Source: Pyropia yezoensis (taxonomy: Eukaryota; Rhodophyta; Bangiophyceae; Bangiales; Bangiaceae). Taken from it: a stretch of 64,000 bases of DNA. The stretch lies in contig CM020620.1 of NCBI GenBank assembly GCA_009829735.1, positions 6,278,545 to 6,342,544 on the forward strand, read 5' to 3'. How positions within the stretch are numbered: position 1 is the stretch's first letter; every line of letters starts with the position of its first letter. The position numbers and the translations under genes are program-made. Of this stretch, positions 29,976 to 40,035 are shown piece after piece. Below the pieces are notes generated by a model. That model saw nothing but the letters and a program-made list of their open reading frames with translations, had not been told where the DNA came from and did not search any database.

Positions 29976-31112
29976 TTGGTATGCCCCTCTGTACACCGCA
30001 ACGCCCAGTTGATGGCGCGAAGCCGCAGCCTCGCCGCCGCTGGTGTCGTCGGGCACTCGCCGCAAGTCGAGCAGCTTAGCGCGGAGACCTCCACCGACAC
30101 CGATGCCAGTCCCCTTCCCGGTCACCACCGCACAGCCGTGACCAGCCAGCCCTACGGGAAAAACCCTGGATGATGAGTCTCATTGACTGCCGGATGAGTC
30201 AACTCTATTTTATTGGCCAGGATATTCGACAAATACTCACCTAAAGGTCTGTCTCACGCAACAAGGCACATGAAAAAATATTGTTTCTGAGGCACCCGGT
30301 GAGGTCACCGTCCGAAGCTTTTTCCTCCGCTGCCAGAGTGTCACGCGACTTCAGGAAAAAAAGCAATATCAGATAAGCACGTGTGGACGTCGTACGCGTG
30401 CACTTTGTGTCAAGCGCGGTCGTTGTGCGCTTCTCTTCCTGAGCTGGTTTTCGAGCAGCTGCAATAGCAATTTAATTGGCCTTACAGCTGGACGGAAACA
30501 GGTGCAGCTGGGGGGGGGGTGATGATGCCAGTAACGTTGTTTTACAATGCACGGTTAACAATCCTATCACGCAGGGATTGAAAGTACAGACGCGGGTGTC
30601 CAGCACCAATGCGACACCCGCCACGAAGTGACCCCGAGGTAGACCAGGGCGCACACCCACCCGGCTGCGGCGACAAACACAAACACGCCGGGGAGGATAG
30701 GGGAGTGCGAGACCAGGGACGCTACCCCACTCGGACCGCGGGGCAGGGGCGGGCCGCCGGAGCGCAGATATAACGGGCTAGGCACGTACCGTGGCGGGAA
30801 GAGGGGGCGGGGCCAGCTCGCAGGCGCCGGGCGAAACTGCCCAGCGCGGCCGCCGTGCTGCCGAGACGGCTCGCGGCAGCGAGACGGCTCGCCGTGCCGG
30901 ACGCAGTCTCCCCCCCCCCCCCCCCCGCCAAGAGGCGGCACCGCGCTGCGTCCCGTTCTCGCGCCAGCGTAGACCTGTCGGCTCTACGACCGGCGGCCCG
31001 GGCCAGGACCAAATGCCGGCCCAATCGCCAGACAGCGACAGGTGTACCCAGCTGGGGGGGGGGTGATGATGCCCTTTGAGATTGGAGATGACCGACCGCT
31101 ACCGCCGTCTAG
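29976..31112. other. Spacer with a 25-bp direct repeat pair
   Basis: No supported gene. The 25 bases at 30505-30529 (CAGCTG, ten G in all, then TGATGATGCC) recur exactly at 31049-31073, 544 bases apart, both preceded by GGTG. A minus-strand frame around 30600-30720 encodes a hydrophobic stretch (GVFVFVAAAGWVCALVYLG) that could be a relic of a membrane protein, but lacks context. Confidence 0.4.
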
Positions 31113-31628
31113 CTAGGTGACCAACGGCGCGTAGCGGGAGAAGAGCGCCCGTGCCGCGGGGTCGTTGTCCAGCTGCGCGTCAATGTAGTGCTTGAAGGCG
31201 GTCTTGGCGCTGGCCAGCCCCATCAGCTGGCAGATGAGCCCGACCGCCAACCCGATGGCATGAGCCGCCGACGCCGCGCCAGCGCGAAGGGAGTGGCCTG
31301 TCCACTTCACGCCGAGAGGCGGCTGGTGGTCAGTGAGGTTGAGCGCGCGCCGTAACCAGGTAGTAACCACCCGCGAGGGTAACGGCTGGAGCGCCGAGTG
31401 ACCAGGTGGCGCAAACAGGTGGTCGGCCAGAGGCCGGCCTGCCCGTAGGTGCCGCACCCACACGCGGCGAACCAGCCTTAGGGCTGGGTCCTTGGCCCAC
31501 CCACCCTCGGCCACTGGGACACGGAGGGAGATCCGCTCGCCCTGCTTTAGGATGCCCATCTTGTAGGTGGGCACCTGCACCTCCAGTCCGCCCGCGGCGA
31601 CCCTCACGTCACACGCGCGCAAGTTGGC
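31113..31628 (-). pseudogene. Tyrosine recombinase C-terminal fragment (DIRS-like), 5' truncated
   Basis: About 171 residues to TAG at 31113-31115. It starts at the first catalytic Arg (ANLRACDV), has the beta-hairpin Lys region (TYKMGILKQG), then TGHSLRAGAASAA with His and second Arg, and LASAKTAFKHYID with the candidate nucleophile Tyr. The HSLRAG signature is typical of recombinases of DIRS/Ngaro retrotransposons; a Crypton is less likely. The N-terminal half is missing: just upstream the frame runs into tandem repeats with no homology. No reverse transcriptase belonging to it is seen, so this is a dead fragment or the end of a strongly deleted element. Confidence 0.75.
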
Positions 31629-31639
31629 GGCCGCATCAC

Positions 31640-31796
31640 GCCTGTCAGAAAACGCGGGCATTGATCGACTGAAGGGAAAACCAGCCTGCCAGAAAGGCGG
31701 GCAGCCGTCGACTGGTGAGGGGGCACCAGGCCTGTCAGAAAAGGCGGGCACGGGGCGACTGCGGCGGATCAAGCCAGTCAGAAAAGGCGGGCAAGT
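31640..31796. repeat. Four tandem units of about 44 bp
   Basis: Units begin at 31640, 31684, 31730 and 31773, each with GCCTGTCAGAAAAGGCGGGC or a variant; the first three also carry CGACTG. Each unit contains a short GCCT/AGGC stem. A related piece in opposite orientation (CCCGCCTTTTCTGAG) occurs at about 33896. The array abuts the truncated recombinase. Confidence 0.8.
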
Positions 31797-34072
31797 GGTG
31801 CACGAATTCAATGCGCTCTGCACAGATATGGCCCCCTTCATCAGATCGGTAGCGAATTGCGTGCATCGAATTATCGACCCGCGGGATGCTGGATCGTGTA
31901 GCGCCGACGCTTCACTTCTTGGTGCCGCCATGTGCGGCGCACCGACGGTAATTTTTCCGGTTTTTTTTTCAAGGACGTCCAACCCACGTAGAGTGCGACC
32001 TTCTCGCGGTGAGAGACTGCTCAATGCGGCAATAGCCTGGAATGTAATATCGGAAGAATCTCCCAAAACACGCAGAAAAGCGGTCCTACAAATCCTTACG
32101 CCCGGACAAACAACAATCCTATCAGGACAGAGGGGCAGTGCATGACATCTTTGGAAGGCCTGTGAGCTCCTCTTGCACACCGTGTACCGCGCGTGGGCTG
32201 GAATGACGTCGTAGCGGAGATGAGCTGCGCCGAAGTTGGGCGTCCGCCGCTTGCCTTATTTCGTGAGAAAGACCTTTAGGACAATAATTCAGCGTGCTAT
32301 CGTGCGTGGTGCAGGGTGCAGACAGGCTTTTCGTGGAAGGGGAGAGGTGTGCGCGTCTGCCAAGTGCAAGGAGCCTCGTCGCCCGCCAGCCCGGCCGTCT
32401 CTCCCTCCCTAAGGGGGCACAACCCCTCCCCCGGGCGTCTCCCCCGCCCCGGCCGTCTCCTCTCCCCCTGGCGGGGGTGGGACTGGGCCCCTGGGGAGGG
32501 TGTCCGTCTCCGTCTAGGGCTGGTGTGTGGTATGAGCAGACCGCACTCCCAGTGACCGCTCTTGCCGTATATCTGACGCCCCCCTTCCACGTGCATGCCC
32601 TTGTCGCCTGTTGTCCTCCTCCCTTCGCCTTCACTACCCTCCCCGGGCATATTCTGGCGCGCTCTTCCCCCTGTCACTATTCCCCCACCCCCCGGTCACC
32701 CGCCCCCCCCCCCCACCCCCAATGGCAACTCTCCTCGCCCCCGCAACCGGCTGCCCCACCCGCTCCGTTTTCTTGTTCCCGCCTTGGTTTGCCCTTGCTT
32801 TCTTCTTTTCCCTCCCTTCGCCCCCCCCGTCCAAGACGTCTTTGCGCTTGTGCTCGGTGCCGGCGGCCATGTTGCGTCGGCGTAGCGGCTGAGGGAGGCT
32901 TAGTGGCTCGCTGCGAGGCGGGCGTCTCGCCTGTGTACGGTGTCGGTGAGGCAGAGCTTGAGGACGGGCGTGGGGCGGGGGGGCATGGCGATGGGGTGCC
33001 GGGGAAGCAGGGCCACTGGTGTCTGGGGGTGTTGAGGGGTTGGGAGTTGGTGGTGCTGTGGTAGTGGATGGGGAAGAAGCCTGGGAGTGTGGGTGGAGGG
33101 GGGGGGAAGCGTGTGGCGATAGCTCGGAGGCGATAACGGCGTGGATGAAGGCATGAGAGAGAAGGAAGGATGAGGATGGTGAGAGGGGAGGAGGGCGGCC
33201 CTGGTGCAGGCTCGGGAGTGAGAAGGTAAGGAAGGGCTGAGGCTTGGGGGGGGGTGGGCAGTAGTGTGATGGGGGGGAGGGGGCAACCAGGGTGCTTTTC
33301 GCTTCGCGGCGACGGCGGCGCCTCTTAAGGCGTGGGAGATGAAATAGGCGGCGGGTGATGAGGAGGTTGTAGGACGGCGCGTCCAGGCGTGGTAGTGAGA
33401 AGCTGAGGTGGGGAGGAAGGAGCGGGTGAAGTAGATGGTGTTGAGTAGGTTTGAGGAATTAAAAGTCGCGCTGTCGATGAACCGTACATACCAAAGTATC
33501 CACAACACGTCAATACTGAAGATAGTATGCGCAAAAAATAAATGTTACGCTGCTCGTGTGACAGTGAATAGGATCGCTGGGTTGTGGCATTCTCAAAGGC
33601 AAAAATACCTGGATATTGAGTTAAAGCGATTTGATCGTCAGCTCAGGCATCCCGACTATCCCGTCCGATTGACTGCTTATCGAGTTAAAACTGCCTTCAA
33701 AGACAGTCATTTCTTCCTGCAGGCCTAGGCGCCGACGCATCGCTCACACAGCAACCCACGTGGCGTGCACCTCGGACAGATGGCAGCGCCAAAACGCACC
33801 TATGTGCCTGGTTTGTCTTCCGATCTCCAGCGTGCCTGGCTTATCGGCTGCCCTATGAAGGGCCCGTAAGGTAGAATAGCACAATGTCCGGCACCACCCA
33901 TCCCCGCCTTTTCTGAGTGTGCGCCGTGCCCGTCGGGCAGGCAGTTTCCGCGGTCGATGGGCCTTCCGCCGATGCGGTGCGTCAGGTTGGCCGTGTGGCA
34001 GCGGCTGTCTGCGCTCAGCTATGCGTCACAGTCAGGACACGCCTCGTGACCTGATGAAACACCTGTCACCAG
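31797..34072. other. Spacer without a supported gene
   Basis: GC-rich 32300-33330 with overlapping Pro/Arg-rich frames on both strands; AT-richer 33430-33730 with a 97-codon frame lacking a recognisable motif. The bases just before 34073 are ACCAG, the left target-site copy of the following retrotransposon. Confidence 0.4.
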
Positions 34073-34541
34073 TGTGGCAGTATTGACCCCCAGGTAGGGG
34101 GGCAACACGTGCCATGCAAGGGGCGGCAGGCCACTAGCCTGATCCGTTCCTCCCCCTGCATTTGGGTCCATATTCCCTAAGTTTGGGATAGTTAGCTTAG
34201 TAGTAAATCCAACTTGGATTTGAGGGTTTTCTGCATTTATCGTCTTGAATTTTCGTGTGGCCCGGTGGGCAGGTGCTGGGGTGGGAGATTCTGAGTGGCG
34301 AGATTCTGAGTGGACCCTGGGGGGATAAGGGGAGGGACAGCGGGGCTTGGCCCTGCGTCCCCGTCCCGACCAAGAAACTGTTGGACCACACACCATCCTC
34401 TTGTTTGTCCGTGGGGGGTTTGCCCCACAACAGGGACAGAGTGTGTGCGACTTGCACTTCTTCCGGTTCCCCCGACACGGGAGGCAGCCCTGGCACACCG
34501 CCCCAACTTGGGTGCCGTGTGTGCTTGTGGTTTTTGCCACA
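34073..34541 (+). repeat. 5' LTR of the integrase-less element
   Basis: 469 bp, TGTGGCA to TGCCACA, 99% identical to 39130-39598. Contains a direct repeat GAGATTCTGAGTGG (about 34287 and 34301). No clear TATA box stands out. Confidence 0.95.
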
Positions 34542-34543
34542 TT

Positions 34544-34592
34544 TGGTGGAGCAGCAGGGGACAGAGGTAAACTTTACCTCCGGGTGCACCCG
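34544..34592 (+). other. Primer-binding site and structured leader
   Basis: TGGTGGAGCAGCAGGGGAC at 34544-34562 starts two bases after the LTR. It pairs with a tRNA 3' end of tRNA-Ala type. Directly after it GAGGTAAACTTTACCTC (34564-34580) is an 8-bp stem around one base, and CGGGTGCACCCG (34581-34592) is a perfect palindrome, candidates for dimerisation or packaging structures. Confidence 0.7.
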
Positions 34593-34636
34593 GGTGTAGG
34601 GGGCCCTCTGTCTCAGAGGAACGGTGGACTTGGACC

Positions 34637-36607
34637 ATGTCATACGGATCGTCAGCCAACATGGCTAGCTCGGACCCCCCGTCGTCCGGGGAGTACACGG
34701 GTGACGCACGTACTTCAGTGCCTTTGAATACTGGTGAGACACAGGTGGGTTTACCTGGGGTCGCAGAGGGACTAGAGGTCCCTCAAGCCAGCAGGACTGG
34801 AAGTACGGGCGGGCAACAGGCCACCCCGACTCAGTCGGGAGTTCACTCGGGTGACACTTCTGATGTGGGTGGGCCGAAGTCTGGCCACCGTGTGGTATAC
34901 TCAACGGGAACGTCCCAAGGGGTGAGGACTGTCCCCGCGGGTTCCACTCGGGTTGGAGCCAACTTTGGCTTGGAGCCGTCGCCAACTAGGCTTCCGGAGG
35001 ACGGCGGACCTCCGTTGGTCGGTGATGGGCTCGCGCCCAGGCCCCCGGTTGAGACCCCTGAGGAACGTGGTTACCCCTCAGGTGGACTCCCGGAGGCGGA
35101 TCGAGACTCAACTGGAGTCGTCAATCCCCTCCTCGCGGAAACTGTCCGTCGGGAGGCGACCAATGTGTTGCGGCAGACTTTGCCGGACCTGGTGGTCACG
35201 ATGACGAATACTATTCTGAATCAGATTGTGGCGAGTTTGCCAGATGGCCTTAATGTCCAGACCGGATTGGGGCTTTCGAGCCCACGGGCGCAGGGGGAAT
35301 CTCTCCTGACGCCTACCTCGGGTCGCCCCGAACTGGGGGCGACACCTGTGACTCCCAACGAGGGAGCCACACCATACGAGGTGGGGCGTACGCCCTTCAC
35401 GGGGGAGTTCCTTTCGGAAACGCCGGCGGCTACCCCAAGCTCGCCGTACCAGACTACAGGCACTGAGGGTGGACTTACCCCAGTGCCACAGCGGCTGTTC
35501 CCTCAACGTGAGGTGCCGCCCAAGATTCAGGTAGCCAACCCGGTCTACCAGCGGATCTTTGACTGTGAGACCTACGCCCTCCACAACAAGTCGGTGGCGT
35601 ATGGTCCTGACCAGGCCCGAGCTATGGGCCGTGCCAAGAAGAATGCACTTCATTCTTTTGGGCACAGAGCGGAGTGGGATGGAACTCCCCCCCTCCGTGT
35701 CTTTGAGTTCCTACGTCGTTTCACAAAAGCCTGTGACGACAATGCCATAAGTGAAGGCATGGCTTTTTACATGCTACAGGAGTTTACGAAGGGCGACCTA
35801 CGGACAGAACTTATGTCCGTCATGCCCAGCTCATCAAGTGGAGGCGCTGGGGAGGTGACGTCCTATTTGGAGCTCGTCAACTGGTTGTTGAGAGCCATGG
35901 TTGATGAGGCAGCGCTGGCTTCTCAAGTCGAGGAGTTTACGCAAGCCCATCAGGAAGAGGCGGAGGACGAGTTGTCCTTTGCGGAGCGAGTCCGCAAGCT
36001 CAACAATCTTTGTGGGTTTCTTCATCCACAAGCTGTGGTGAAGAGTCGGTTTGTGGAGGGACTCCATTGGTCAGTCCGGATGGAGACCCGGGAGCATAAC
36101 ACTGCCCGGGCGACCCTGGCCGAGTTGGCCAGGTTCGCCTATCGCAGAGGCGAGGCCTACCGCAAGTTGCGGGAGGAACAACGCCAGGAGCGTCAGGCCG
36201 AGTTGGCCAAGGAACGGGAGGAGGCGCGCCAGGACAGAGAGTTGAGAGAGGCACGCCGAATCCGCAAGGAGAGGGTGGTAGCTGCCGTGGGAACTTCCCA
36301 GGGTATCCCTTCGTCTTCCCCAGTTGGGAAGACCCCTCCGGGAACTGACCATCGGTGTTGGAACTGCAACTCCGATGGACACTGGGCATATGACTGCCCC
36401 AAGTTGAGTAAACGCATCCAACAACTTGTTAGGAATGCGAGTAAGAAGTCGGCTACGAGCGAAGTACGTTCACGCCGCGAGGGTGGGTCTCGACCGGTCG
36501 TCGCGGTCGCCACACCCTTGGCGGAGGAGGCGGACACGTCGTCCTCGGACTCGTCGTCTTCCCCTTCGCCCTCAGATTCGGACGCCAAGTCGGCGGGAAA
36601 CGAATGA
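34637..36607 (+). CDS. gag: Gag polyprotein
   Basis: Intact frame of 656 residues from ATG 34637. Residues 1-290 are Gly/Thr/Pro/Ser-rich and probably disordered. About 330-500 is the retrotransposon Gag (capsid-like) helical region (VFEFLRRFTKACDDNAISEG, YLELVNWLLRAM). A charged Arg/Glu helix follows (REEQRQERQAELAKEREEAR). A CCHC zinc knuckle, CWNCNSDGHWAYDC, at about 574-587 would bind the RNA genome. The tail is Ser/Asp/Glu-rich. The TGA stop overlaps the pol ATG in ATGA, so Pol may be made by termination-reinitiation rather than frameshifting. Confidence 0.93.
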   Translation: MSYGSSANMASSDPPSSGEYTGDARTSVPLNTGETQVGLPGVAEGLEVPQASRTGSTGGQQATPTQSGVHSGDTSDVGGPKSGHRVVYSTGTSQGVRTVPAGSTRVGANFGLEPSPTRLPEDGGPPLVGDGLAPRPPVETPEERGYPSGGLPEADRDSTGVVNPLLAETVRREATNVLRQTLPDLVVTMTNTILNQIVASLPDGLNVQTGLGLSSPRAQGESLLTPTSGRPELGATPVTPNEGATPYEVGRTPFTGEFLSETPAATPSSPYQTTGTEGGLTPVPQRLFPQREVPPKIQVANPVYQRIFDCETYALHNKSVAYGPDQARAMGRAKKNALHSFGHRAEWDGTPPLRVFEFLRRFTKACDDNAISEGMAFYMLQEFTKGDLRTELMSVMPSSSSGGAGEVTSYLELVNWLLRAMVDEAALASQVEEFTQAHQEEAEDELSFAERVRKLNNLCGFLHPQAVVKSRFVEGLHWSVRMETREHNTARATLAELARFAYRRGEAYRKLREEQRQERQAELAKEREEARQDRELREARRIRKERVVAAVGTSQGIPSSSPVGKTPPGTDHRCWNCNSDGHWAYDCPKLSKRIQQLVRNASKKSATSEVRSRREGGSRPVVAVATPLAEEADTSSSDSSSSPSPSDSDAKSAGNE

Positions 36608-39237
36608 CCGTTGGAGCTGGCCGTCCGAAGCTCACAACGGCAGCCTCGGCCAAGTGGGCCAGGAGGACGAACCAACCGTGCCGGATACTGCGGCGACCTA
36701 AGGGAGTCCGCCCACCTCGGGTAGGACTCCCCAAGAACGTAAACCCACGTCGGGTCATCGCGGTGCTGACGGGGGAGAACTTCCAGGTGGCTGGACGGGT
36801 GCAACTTGCCCCCGGCCGCGCCTGTTGTGCCCGTATCGTGCTTGATACCGGGTCAGGAGCCTCCTTGATACGCAAGTCGCTATTACCAAAGGAGGTGAAG
36901 CTCCAACGCTGGAGGTCCAAGGCTGACCATATGATTGACATCAGTGGTGGGGTACTTCCCATCGTTGGTGCCGTGACCCTACCAACTAGGTTGGGGACCC
37001 ATGAGGTCGACGTGACCTATGGTGTAGTTGAGAATATATCGGTACCCCTGCTTCTGGGTACCCCTTATGTCGTAACACAAGTGCCTTTGATCTGTGGCCC
37101 CGAGTACTGGGTCAAGTTGATGAATGGGGAGACTATCCCCATCCTTGGTAAGGGAAAGTCTGTGGCTCCTGTGACAGTCTCACAGTCGAAGCCTGTTTGC
37201 TCTGTGAGGGAAGGGTTTACTGCTACCCTGCGTTTAGCCCGCAAAGTCACGTTGCCCCCCAACTCGGTGGCGCACGTTGACGTTGTAACTGATTTTTCGG
37301 GGAACGGGTTGGTGCACCCTAACCCCCGTCTTGCTCGCAAGCACCAAGTGCATGTTGCCCTTGGCACGATGGACTCCAAAGCCGGAGTCCCGTGGAGGAT
37401 CCAGGTTATGAACCTGAGTCCGACGCCCAAGTACTTCAAGTCGGGAGCCAAGTTCGGCTATATCGACCAACATGAGGGACCGGTAGTAGCGGTCACCCTC
37501 AACGCGGGCGCAAGTAGCGACCCGAAGTCCGGAAAGGAGAAGCATCAAGCCAAGTCGGCCACCTCTCCTCGGCCCCATGTGAACATGGAGGGTGTTCCCC
37601 CCAGGTTGAGGGTTCAAGTTGAACGCCTCTTGGACCAATATCACAAGTTGTGGGATGGTCAATTGGGACTCATGAGAGCTACCCAACACCGGATCGAGTT
37701 GAAGCCCGGTGCACCCCCTATACGCCAACAACCGTATAGGGGAGGACCCCGTTCAAGGGCCCTCGTTAAGGAGCAAGTTGCTCGCATGGAGGCCCTCGAT
37801 GTGATCGAGGCCAGCAACGCCGAGTGGGCGAGTCCGGTGGTTATAGTCCCCAAAGTTGATGGGACCCCCCGGTTTTGTATCGACTACCGTAAGCTCAACG
37901 AGAGCACGGTGAAGGACAGTTATCCCCTACCTAGGATGGATGACTGTCTGGACTCTCTGGGGGAGGCGAACGTGTTCTCTACCCTGGACTGTAACGCGGG
38001 GTACTGGCAAATTCCCATTGCCCCGGAGGACAGGCATAAAACTACCTTTACCTGTCACTGTGGTACCTACCAGTGCAAGCGCCTACCGTTTGGTCTGTGT
38101 AACGCGCCGGCAACTTTCCAGCGCGCTACGGACATGATTCTGGCCGGAGTACGGTGGCAGATCTGTCTTGTGTACCTAGACGACATCATTGTGTTCTCCC
38201 GAAGTCCGGAGGAACACATTGGCCATCTTGGCCAGGTGTTCAAGCTACTTGCTGACGCCGGTGTGTCACTGAAGGCGAGTGAGTGCCACTTCTTCACTCA
38301 AGAGGTGGAGTACTTGGGACATGTTGTCCGTCCGGGGCGTCTCAGTGTTAACAAGAGGAACTTGAGGGCCATACGTAAGGCTCAGTACCCCCGGACCCAG
38401 ACCCAGATGAGGAGCTTCCTCGGGATGTGTAACGTGTACCGACGTTTCACCAAGGGCTTCGCCAACGTGGCGAAGCCGTTGAATGAGCTAGTGAGCTCAA
38501 CGCTACCGAAGAACCTGCCTCCCCCAAGTCGGGTGGAGCAGGAATCCTTTGAGACTCTTCGGGACCTTCTGCTGAAGCCCCCCATCTTGGCTATTCCCAG
38601 GTTGGGAGGCCACTACATCCTGGATGTGGACGCTAGCTACGACCAACTTGGTTGTGTGTTGCTTCAGCAGCGGCCGGACAAGGAGTACTTGCCGGTGGGA
38701 TACTTCAGCAAGGGGCTGAACTCGGCCGAGGAGAACTACCGAGTCACCGAGTTGCAAGGACTCGCAGTGGTGTGGGCGGTGACGTCACTTCGTCACTACC
38801 TGGAGGGTGAGAAGTTCCTTATCCGCTGTGACCACCGCGCGTTGCAGTTCATCTTTAAGACGGACTGTACGAACACTCGTCTCAACCGGTGGAGGGTGCG
38901 ACTGGCACCCTTCAACTTTGATATTGAGTACCGACCTGGCAGGCAACATGCCCTTGCCGACGGCCTCTCTCGGGTACCTACCGAGGGGCTGGACACTAAC
39001 CCAGTCGATGAGGACATCCCCATCGTGGGGGTAGTCACGCGCTCGGGTCAGGCGTTGAACCCCGAGGCGCCAGGGAACAAGAAGTACTTGCCCCTGTCCC
39101 TGGACGAGGTGGTGAAGGCCCAGGCCGAGTGTGGCAGTATTGACCCCCAGGTAGGGGGGCAACACGTGCCATGCAAGGGGCGGCAGGCCACTAGCCTGAT
39201 CCGTTCCTCCCCCTGCATTTGGGTCCATATTCCCTAA
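36604..39237 (+). CDS. pol: Pol: protease, reverse transcriptase, RNase H; integrase missing
   Basis: Starts at ATG 36604 inside the gag stop. Retroviral-type aspartic protease with IVLDTGSGASLI (Asp81). Reverse transcriptase from about residue 370 to 600: FCIDYRKLNES, LPFGLCNAPATFQR, and the catalytic YLDD near 524-527. RNase H follows with ILDVDAS (about 674), ELQGLAVVWAV and ADGLSRV. The frame then reads into the 3' LTR: from 39130 the last 35 residues are LTR-encoded, so the natural Pol is truncated before the integrase zinc domain. No internal stop or frameshift exists upstream. The element can make replication enzymes but needs an integrase from elsewhere. Confidence 0.93.
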   Translation: MTVGAGRPKLTTAASAKWARRTNQPCRILRRPKGVRPPRVGLPKNVNPRRVIAVLTGENFQVAGRVQLAPGRACCARIVLDTGSGASLIRKSLLPKEVKLQRWRSKADHMIDISGGVLPIVGAVTLPTRLGTHEVDVTYGVVENISVPLLLGTPYVVTQVPLICGPEYWVKLMNGETIPILGKGKSVAPVTVSQSKPVCSVREGFTATLRLARKVTLPPNSVAHVDVVTDFSGNGLVHPNPRLARKHQVHVALGTMDSKAGVPWRIQVMNLSPTPKYFKSGAKFGYIDQHEGPVVAVTLNAGASSDPKSGKEKHQAKSATSPRPHVNMEGVPPRLRVQVERLLDQYHKLWDGQLGLMRATQHRIELKPGAPPIRQQPYRGGPRSRALVKEQVARMEALDVIEASNAEWASPVVIVPKVDGTPRFCIDYRKLNESTVKDSYPLPRMDDCLDSLGEANVFSTLDCNAGYWQIPIAPEDRHKTTFTCHCGTYQCKRLPFGLCNAPATFQRATDMILAGVRWQICLVYLDDIIVFSRSPEEHIGHLGQVFKLLADAGVSLKASECHFFTQEVEYLGHVVRPGRLSVNKRNLRAIRKAQYPRTQTQMRSFLGMCNVYRRFTKGFANVAKPLNELVSSTLPKNLPPPSRVEQESFETLRDLLLKPPILAIPRLGGHYILDVDASYDQLGCVLLQQRPDKEYLPVGYFSKGLNSAEENYRVTELQGLAVVWAVTSLRHYLEGEKFLIRCDHRALQFIFKTDCTNTRLNRWRVRLAPFNFDIEYRPGRQHALADGLSRVPTEGLDTNPVDEDIPIVGVVTRSGQALNPEAPGNKKYLPLSLDEVVKAQAECGSIDPQVGGQHVPCKGRQATSLIRSSPCIWVHIP

Positions 39238-39598
39238 GTTTGGGATAGTTAGCTTAGTAGTAAATCCAACTTGGATATGAGGGTTTTCTGCATTTATCGT
39301 CTTGAATTTTCGTGTGGCCCGGTGGGCAGGTGCTGGGGTGGGAGATTCTGAGTGGCGAGATTCTGAGTGGACCCTGGGGGGATAAGGGGAGGGACAGCGG
39401 GGCTTGGCCCTGCGTCCCCGTCCCGACCAAGAAACTGTTGGACCACACACCATCCTCTTGATTGTCCGTGGGGGGTTTGCCCCACAACAGGGACAGAGTG
39501 TGTGCGACTTGCACTTCTTCCGGTTCCCCCGACACGGGAGGCAGCCCTGGCACACCGCCCCCACTTGGGTGCCGTGTGTGCTTGTGGTTCTTGCCACA
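39130..39598 (+). repeat. 3' LTR of the integrase-less element
   Basis: 469 bp, same ends as the 5' LTR; preceded by GGCCGAG rather than a polypurine tract and followed by the target-site copy ACCAG. Confidence 0.95.
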
Positions 39599-39837
39599 AC
39601 CAGCAGCTTGGCGGTAGATACTGCCTTTTGGCAGTGCGGCAGTTGCTCCCACGGTTGGTCAGCGGTTGGGTCCACATATGTGGCGTTCTTTTTTAGACTT
39701 CTAGTTGCTTGAGGCACTTGAAGTTTGTCGTTTGAGGGCAGTACTCGATGCATCTCGTGGAGCTCTCTCTTCTCGTCCTTTTTTTTTTTTTCAGATCTCC
39801 GCTTGACGCTGTGTTGTACGCCTCTTTCTCTTTGAGA

Positions 39838-40035
39838 ATGTCACGTATCTTCCAACGGACAGTCGAAGAATATCAAGTACTATCGGAACTAGACGGGCTA
39901 CCCGTTGGGAACTGGCTCGACTCTCATCTGCTTCACGCCTCCGAGCCAATCGAGAGGCGTTCCAAAAGGCAAATAGTCCAACAAGCGCGCGCGGCCAATT
40001 GCTGTGGCCGGCTACTTCGTGCGTTGAGTACTTGA
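39838..40035 (+). CDS. Small ORF after an acceptor-like sequence
   Basis: ATG frame of 65 codons with normal composition (ERRSKRQIVQQARAANC near the end). It is preceded at 39779-39794 by a long T run ending CAG, a good splice-acceptor shape, so it may be the last exon of a gene whose upstream part is interrupted by or lost beyond the retrotransposon. No family recognised. Confidence 0.25.
   Translation: MSRIFQRTVEEYQVLSELDGLPVGNWLDSHLLHASEPIERRSKRQIVQQARAANCCGRLLRALST

Larger units (their letters stand above)
34073..39598 (+). mobile_element. Ty3/Gypsy-like LTR retrotransposon lacking integrase
   Basis: Two 469-bp LTRs (34073-34541, 39130-39598) with TGTGGCA...TGCCACA ends, differing at about four positions by eye, are flanked by identical ACCAG (34068-34072 and 39599-39603). 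Inside are a primer-binding site, gag and a pol with protease, reverse transcriptase and RNase H in Gypsy order. The 3' LTR starts directly after the RNase H/integrase junction, so the whole integrase and polypurine tract are absent. The perfect target duplication shows a genuine integration, recent by LTR similarity. Confidence 0.95.

Noticed and set aside
32294..33064. 256-codon plus-strand frame in a Pro-rich region
   Set aside because: Composition follows C runs, several other frames overlap, and no motif or splice context exists.
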